Of a DNA stretch of 64,000 nucleotides, positions 63,449 to 64,000 are shown piece by piece. The notes beneath the pieces are model-generated. The model saw only the letters and a program-made list of their open reading frames with translations, did no database searches and was not told where the DNA came from. Source of the DNA: Streptomyces cinnamoneus (lineage in GTDB: Bacteria; Actinomycetota; Actinomycetes; Streptomycetales; Streptomycetaceae). Position 1 is the first letter of the stretch; each line of letters opens with the position of its first letter. The position numbers and the translations under genes were made by a program. The stretch covers positions 104,003-168,002 of the forward strand of contig NZ_BMVB01000001.1 in NCBI RefSeq assembly GCF_014650495.1, read 5' to 3'.

Positions 63449-64000
63449 GCCCGGACCCCCTTGCCGGTCACCTCGTCGAGCAGGTCGTCGGCGGGGCACC
63501 GGCCGCGCTCGACGTAGCGGGCGGTGAACTCGTCCACCGCGTCGAGGACCTTCGTCTGCGCACCGAGCCGGGGCAGTGCTTCGCGGGCGGCGGCGAAGCA
63601 GGCCGCGGCGGCGGCGTGCAGCTCCGGGTCGGCCAGGCCGTGCCGGGCCGCCCTGCGCCACAGGGCGTTGCGCGGCGGGGGCTGCCGGCTCGGCGAGTCC
63701 GCCAGCGCCTTCACCGCGCGGAAGGCGGTCTCGGCCGCCGCCGGGTCGTCGAACAGCGCGGCGGTCACCGCGAGCGGGACGATCCAGCCGTCCTCCCCGG
63801 ACTGCGCGTCGATCATGCGCAGCTCCAGGTGGCCGCGCGGCCTTATGGGCGGGAACAACGTGGTGAGGTGGTAGGCGACGTCGTCGACGGTGGGCCGCCG
63901 GGGCAGGCCCGTGCGGGTCCACTGGCGCAGGGCCAGTCCCTGCTGCACCGCCCAGGGCTCCTCGTCGGACCGGACGAACATCACGTTCGCGTTCAGCGCG
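63445..64000 (-). CDS. egtA: Glutamate--cysteine ligase of ergothioneine synthesis, C-terminal part (5' end outside window)
   Basis: The frame runs off the window end; the visible part reads ALNANVMFVRSDEEPWAVQQ at its start and ends TGKGVRA. Landmarks are FPPIRPRGHLELRMIDAQ near the middle and the helical tail ARYVERGRCPADDLLDEVTG. The sequence fits the C-terminal half of EgtA-type GshA ligases, which make gamma-glutamylcysteine for EgtB. It is the upstream gene of the coupled egt operon. No egtE gene follows egtD in this window, so the last lyase step must be encoded elsewhere. Confidence 0.9.
   Translation of the reverse strand, partial: ALNANVMFVRSDEEPWAVQQGLALRQWTRTGLPRRPTVDDVAYHLTTLFPPIRPRGHLELRMIDAQSGEDGWIVPLAVTAALFDDPAAAETAFRAVKALADSPSRQPPPRNALWRRAARHGLADPELHAAAAACFAAAREALPRLGAQTKVLDAVDEFTARYVERGRCPADDLLDEVTGKGVRA

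Overview
The window is a G+C-rich actinobacterial chromosome segment, almost certainly Streptomyces or a close relative. Codon third positions are nearly all G or C, GTG starts and 4-bp stop/start overlaps are common, and several genes are marker families for the group: a cobIJ fusion with cobalamin riboswitches, the egt ergothioneine cluster, a XRE/ImmA/MAB_1171c trio, an NLR-type NB-ARC/TPR protein, and DUF6247-like and dodecin genes. No rRNA, tRNA, CRISPR array, phage or intact insertion sequence is visible.

Layout. 0-3.3 kb: the end of a ribose-type ABC importer operon (ATPase, permease, binding lipoprotein, PfkB kinase). 3.3-7.1 kb: a tsaD-alaS operon on the minus strand, an unusual pairing of two translation genes. 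7.2-22.2 kb: a corrin-ring gene region (cobL, cobM, cbiD, cobK, cobIJ, cobH, cobG, cobN). A MerR regulator, a secreted serine hydrolase and a small toxin-antitoxin-like pair with a frameshifted second gene lie inside it. cobN has a cobalamin riboswitch, and so does a NiCoT-family cobalt/nickel importer at 37.9 kb, so metal import and cobalt insertion should both shut down when B12 is plentiful.

22.2-25.2 kb encodes a secreted VWA protein with a partner and a secreted trypsin-like protease. 25.4-32.5 kb is the most interesting stretch. It holds a small helical protein overlapping an NB-ARC/TPR protein, and the two share a short motif (C-terminal in one, N-terminal in the other) as in the described BELL/NLR bacterial amyloid-signalling pairs. 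Next come a glycosyltransferase-like gene that begins with a perfect heptanucleotide repeat, and a XRE regulator / ImmA-IrrE protease / membrane protein operon. I read this as a conflict or regulated-cell-death neighbourhood; that reading is inference.

32.6-46.1 kb is mixed: a P450, a Yip1-like membrane protein, an APC permease, two FAD monooxygenases, the riboswitch-controlled NiCoT transporter, an OmpR-type two-component system, a UvrA-like drug-resistance ATPase and an Fpg/Nei glycosylase. 46.1-54.9 kb has a truncated secreted hydrolase, a NarL-type two-component system, a cationic amino acid permease, a GH92 mannosidase, a second serine hydrolase paralogous to the one at 10.4 kb, and a FhuF-like 2Fe-2S protein. 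54.9-58.9 kb has a PAS-LuxR regulator divergent from a self-sufficient CYP102-type P450-reductase fusion, with a dyad between them. 59-64 kb has a secreted phospholipase C-like protein, dodecin and the egtD-C-B-A ergothioneine operon, whose first gene runs off the window end.

Palindromic elements recur: a 70-bp element lies between cobL and cobM and again inside cobN, where it adds 24 in-frame codons; a 126-bp inverted-repeat element sits beside the first copy; and a hairpin core at about 3.3 kb recurs at 41.3 kb.
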